The notes beneath the pieces were generated by a model. That model saw nothing but the letters and a program-made list of their open reading frames with translations, did no database searches and was not told the origin of the DNA. This document shows positions 63,766-64,000 of a stretch of DNA of 64,000 nucleotides, one piece after another (the stretch's first letter is position 1; every line of letters begins with the position of its first letter). A program made the position numbers and the translations under genes. This DNA comes from Pseudonocardia halophobica. GTDB lineage: Bacteria; Actinomycetota; Actinomycetes; Mycobacteriales; Pseudonocardiaceae. Location: NCBI RefSeq assembly GCF_027922425.1, contig NZ_BSFQ01000021.1, positions 1 to 64,000 of the forward strand. The letters run 5' to 3'.

Positions 63766-64000
63766 CGATCAGCAAGCGCAAGCGTCGCTCGGCAGGCGAC
63801 GGCGGAATCTCGCCTTACCAGACAAAGAGCGGTGAGCGTTTCCTGATCAAGTACCGCGTGCCAGCTCCGGACGGGATCGGGACGAAGCAGGTTCTGCGAC
63901 GCGGCTACACCTCACAGAAGGCTGCGGCGGCCGCGCTGAGGGAGGCACTCGTCGAGGTCGGTAAGGGGACGTATGTCGCCCCCACCAAGCTGACGCTCGG
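63762..64000 (+). CDS. Tyrosine integrase, N-terminus (runs off window)
   Basis: Start GTG overlaps the repressor stop (GTGA). The 79 visible residues (GGISPYQTKSGERFLIKYRV, GYTSQKAAAAALREALVEVG) form the arm-binding N-domain of phage-type tyrosine recombinases; the catalytic domain is beyond the edge. It would integrate the element at the tRNA-Leu 3' end. Confidence 0.9.
   Translation, partial: MTISKRKRRSAGDGGISPYQTKSGERFLIKYRVPAPDGIGTKQVLRRGYTSQKAAAAALREALVEVGKGTYVAPTKLTL

Larger units (their letters stand above)
50388..64000. mobile_element. Integrated AICE/phage-satellite hybrid element (right end outside window)
   Basis: Left boundary is a tRNA-Leu 3' fragment. Contents: rightward DUF2637 and TraB/FtsK genes, a clt-like motif cluster, small genes, a leftward operon of xis-like HTH, RepA-like helicase, HK97 major capsid, small protein, prohead protease and HNH nuclease, and a rightward XRE repressor with tyrosine integrase. 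The capsid-protease-HNH-helicase-xis-int set resembles M. tuberculosis phiRv1/phiRv2. DUF2637 plus TraB is typical of actinomycete integrative conjugative elements. No portal, terminase or tail gene is visible. At least 13.6 kb. Confidence 0.88.

Overview
The window is high-GC actinobacterial DNA. It shows pervasive GTG/TTG starts, 4-bp GTGA/ATGA gene overlaps and leaderless promoters, together with a mycofactocin-type enzyme, a 13E12/DUF222 HNH gene and an AICE-like conjugation module. A Pseudonocardiaceae-like soil actinomycete is my best guess (inference; there is no rRNA or housekeeping marker in the window).

Positions 1-50.3 kb are chromosome. 1-4.6 kb holds the start of a truncated gene, a lipoprotein, an orphan LytTR response regulator and an LLM-class flavin oxidoreductase. 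4.9-8.0 kb holds an orphan pre-mycofactocin synthase (MftD) and a Baeyer-Villiger-type monooxygenase. 8.1-10.9 kb is a sulfonate/nitrate-type ABC importer. 11.4-17.6 kb is one tightly overlapped operon: a branched-chain-amino-acid-type ABC importer, a TetR regulator and a PRISE-like reductase. 17.7-20.4 kb has an Lrp/LysE head-to-head pair that collide at their starts, and an HNH gene under an apparent SOS promoter.

20.9-37.7 kb is a catabolic island. A TetR-led leftward operon (acyl-CoA ligases, acyl-CoA dehydrogenase, an AraC remnant) faces a rightward eight-gene operon encoding acyl-CoA dehydrogenase, ligase, carboxyltransferase, biotin carboxylase, ligase, enoyl-CoA hydratase, a TIGR03084-like protein and AtuA. 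The latter resembles the Atu/Liu carboxylating beta-oxidation routes for isoprenoid or branched acids. 37.7-45.1 kb adds two alpha/beta hydrolases, an Lrp regulator divergent from a fused indolepyruvate ferredoxin oxidoreductase, an oxidase remnant and an MFS importer. 45.1-50.2 kb holds a Mut7-C protein and then a five-gene cluster (RibD-type reductase, MDR dehydrogenase, degenerate PTPS, GT4 glycosyltransferase, flippase-like membrane protein) that looks like an uncharacterised glycosylated-pteridine pathway.

From 50,388 to the right edge lies an integrated element. Its left end is the 3' end of a tRNA-Leu without its 5' half (attL). It carries rightward DUF2637 and TraB/FtsK conjugation genes followed by a dense GCGCTAG motif cluster. 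A leftward operon follows: xis-like HTH, a RepA-like helicase, an HK97 capsid, a small downstream protein, prohead protease and HNH nuclease. At the right end are a divergent XRE repressor and an integrase that runs off the window. It has a capsid module but no visible portal, terminase or tail, and a conjugative translocase in place of packaging genes. That makes it a hybrid between an actinomycete conjugative element and a phiRv1/phiRv2-type satellite. The repA gene carries a ~90-bp iteron array at each end, and the two arrays form a large inverted repeat. This element is the best candidate in the window for a poorly described system.
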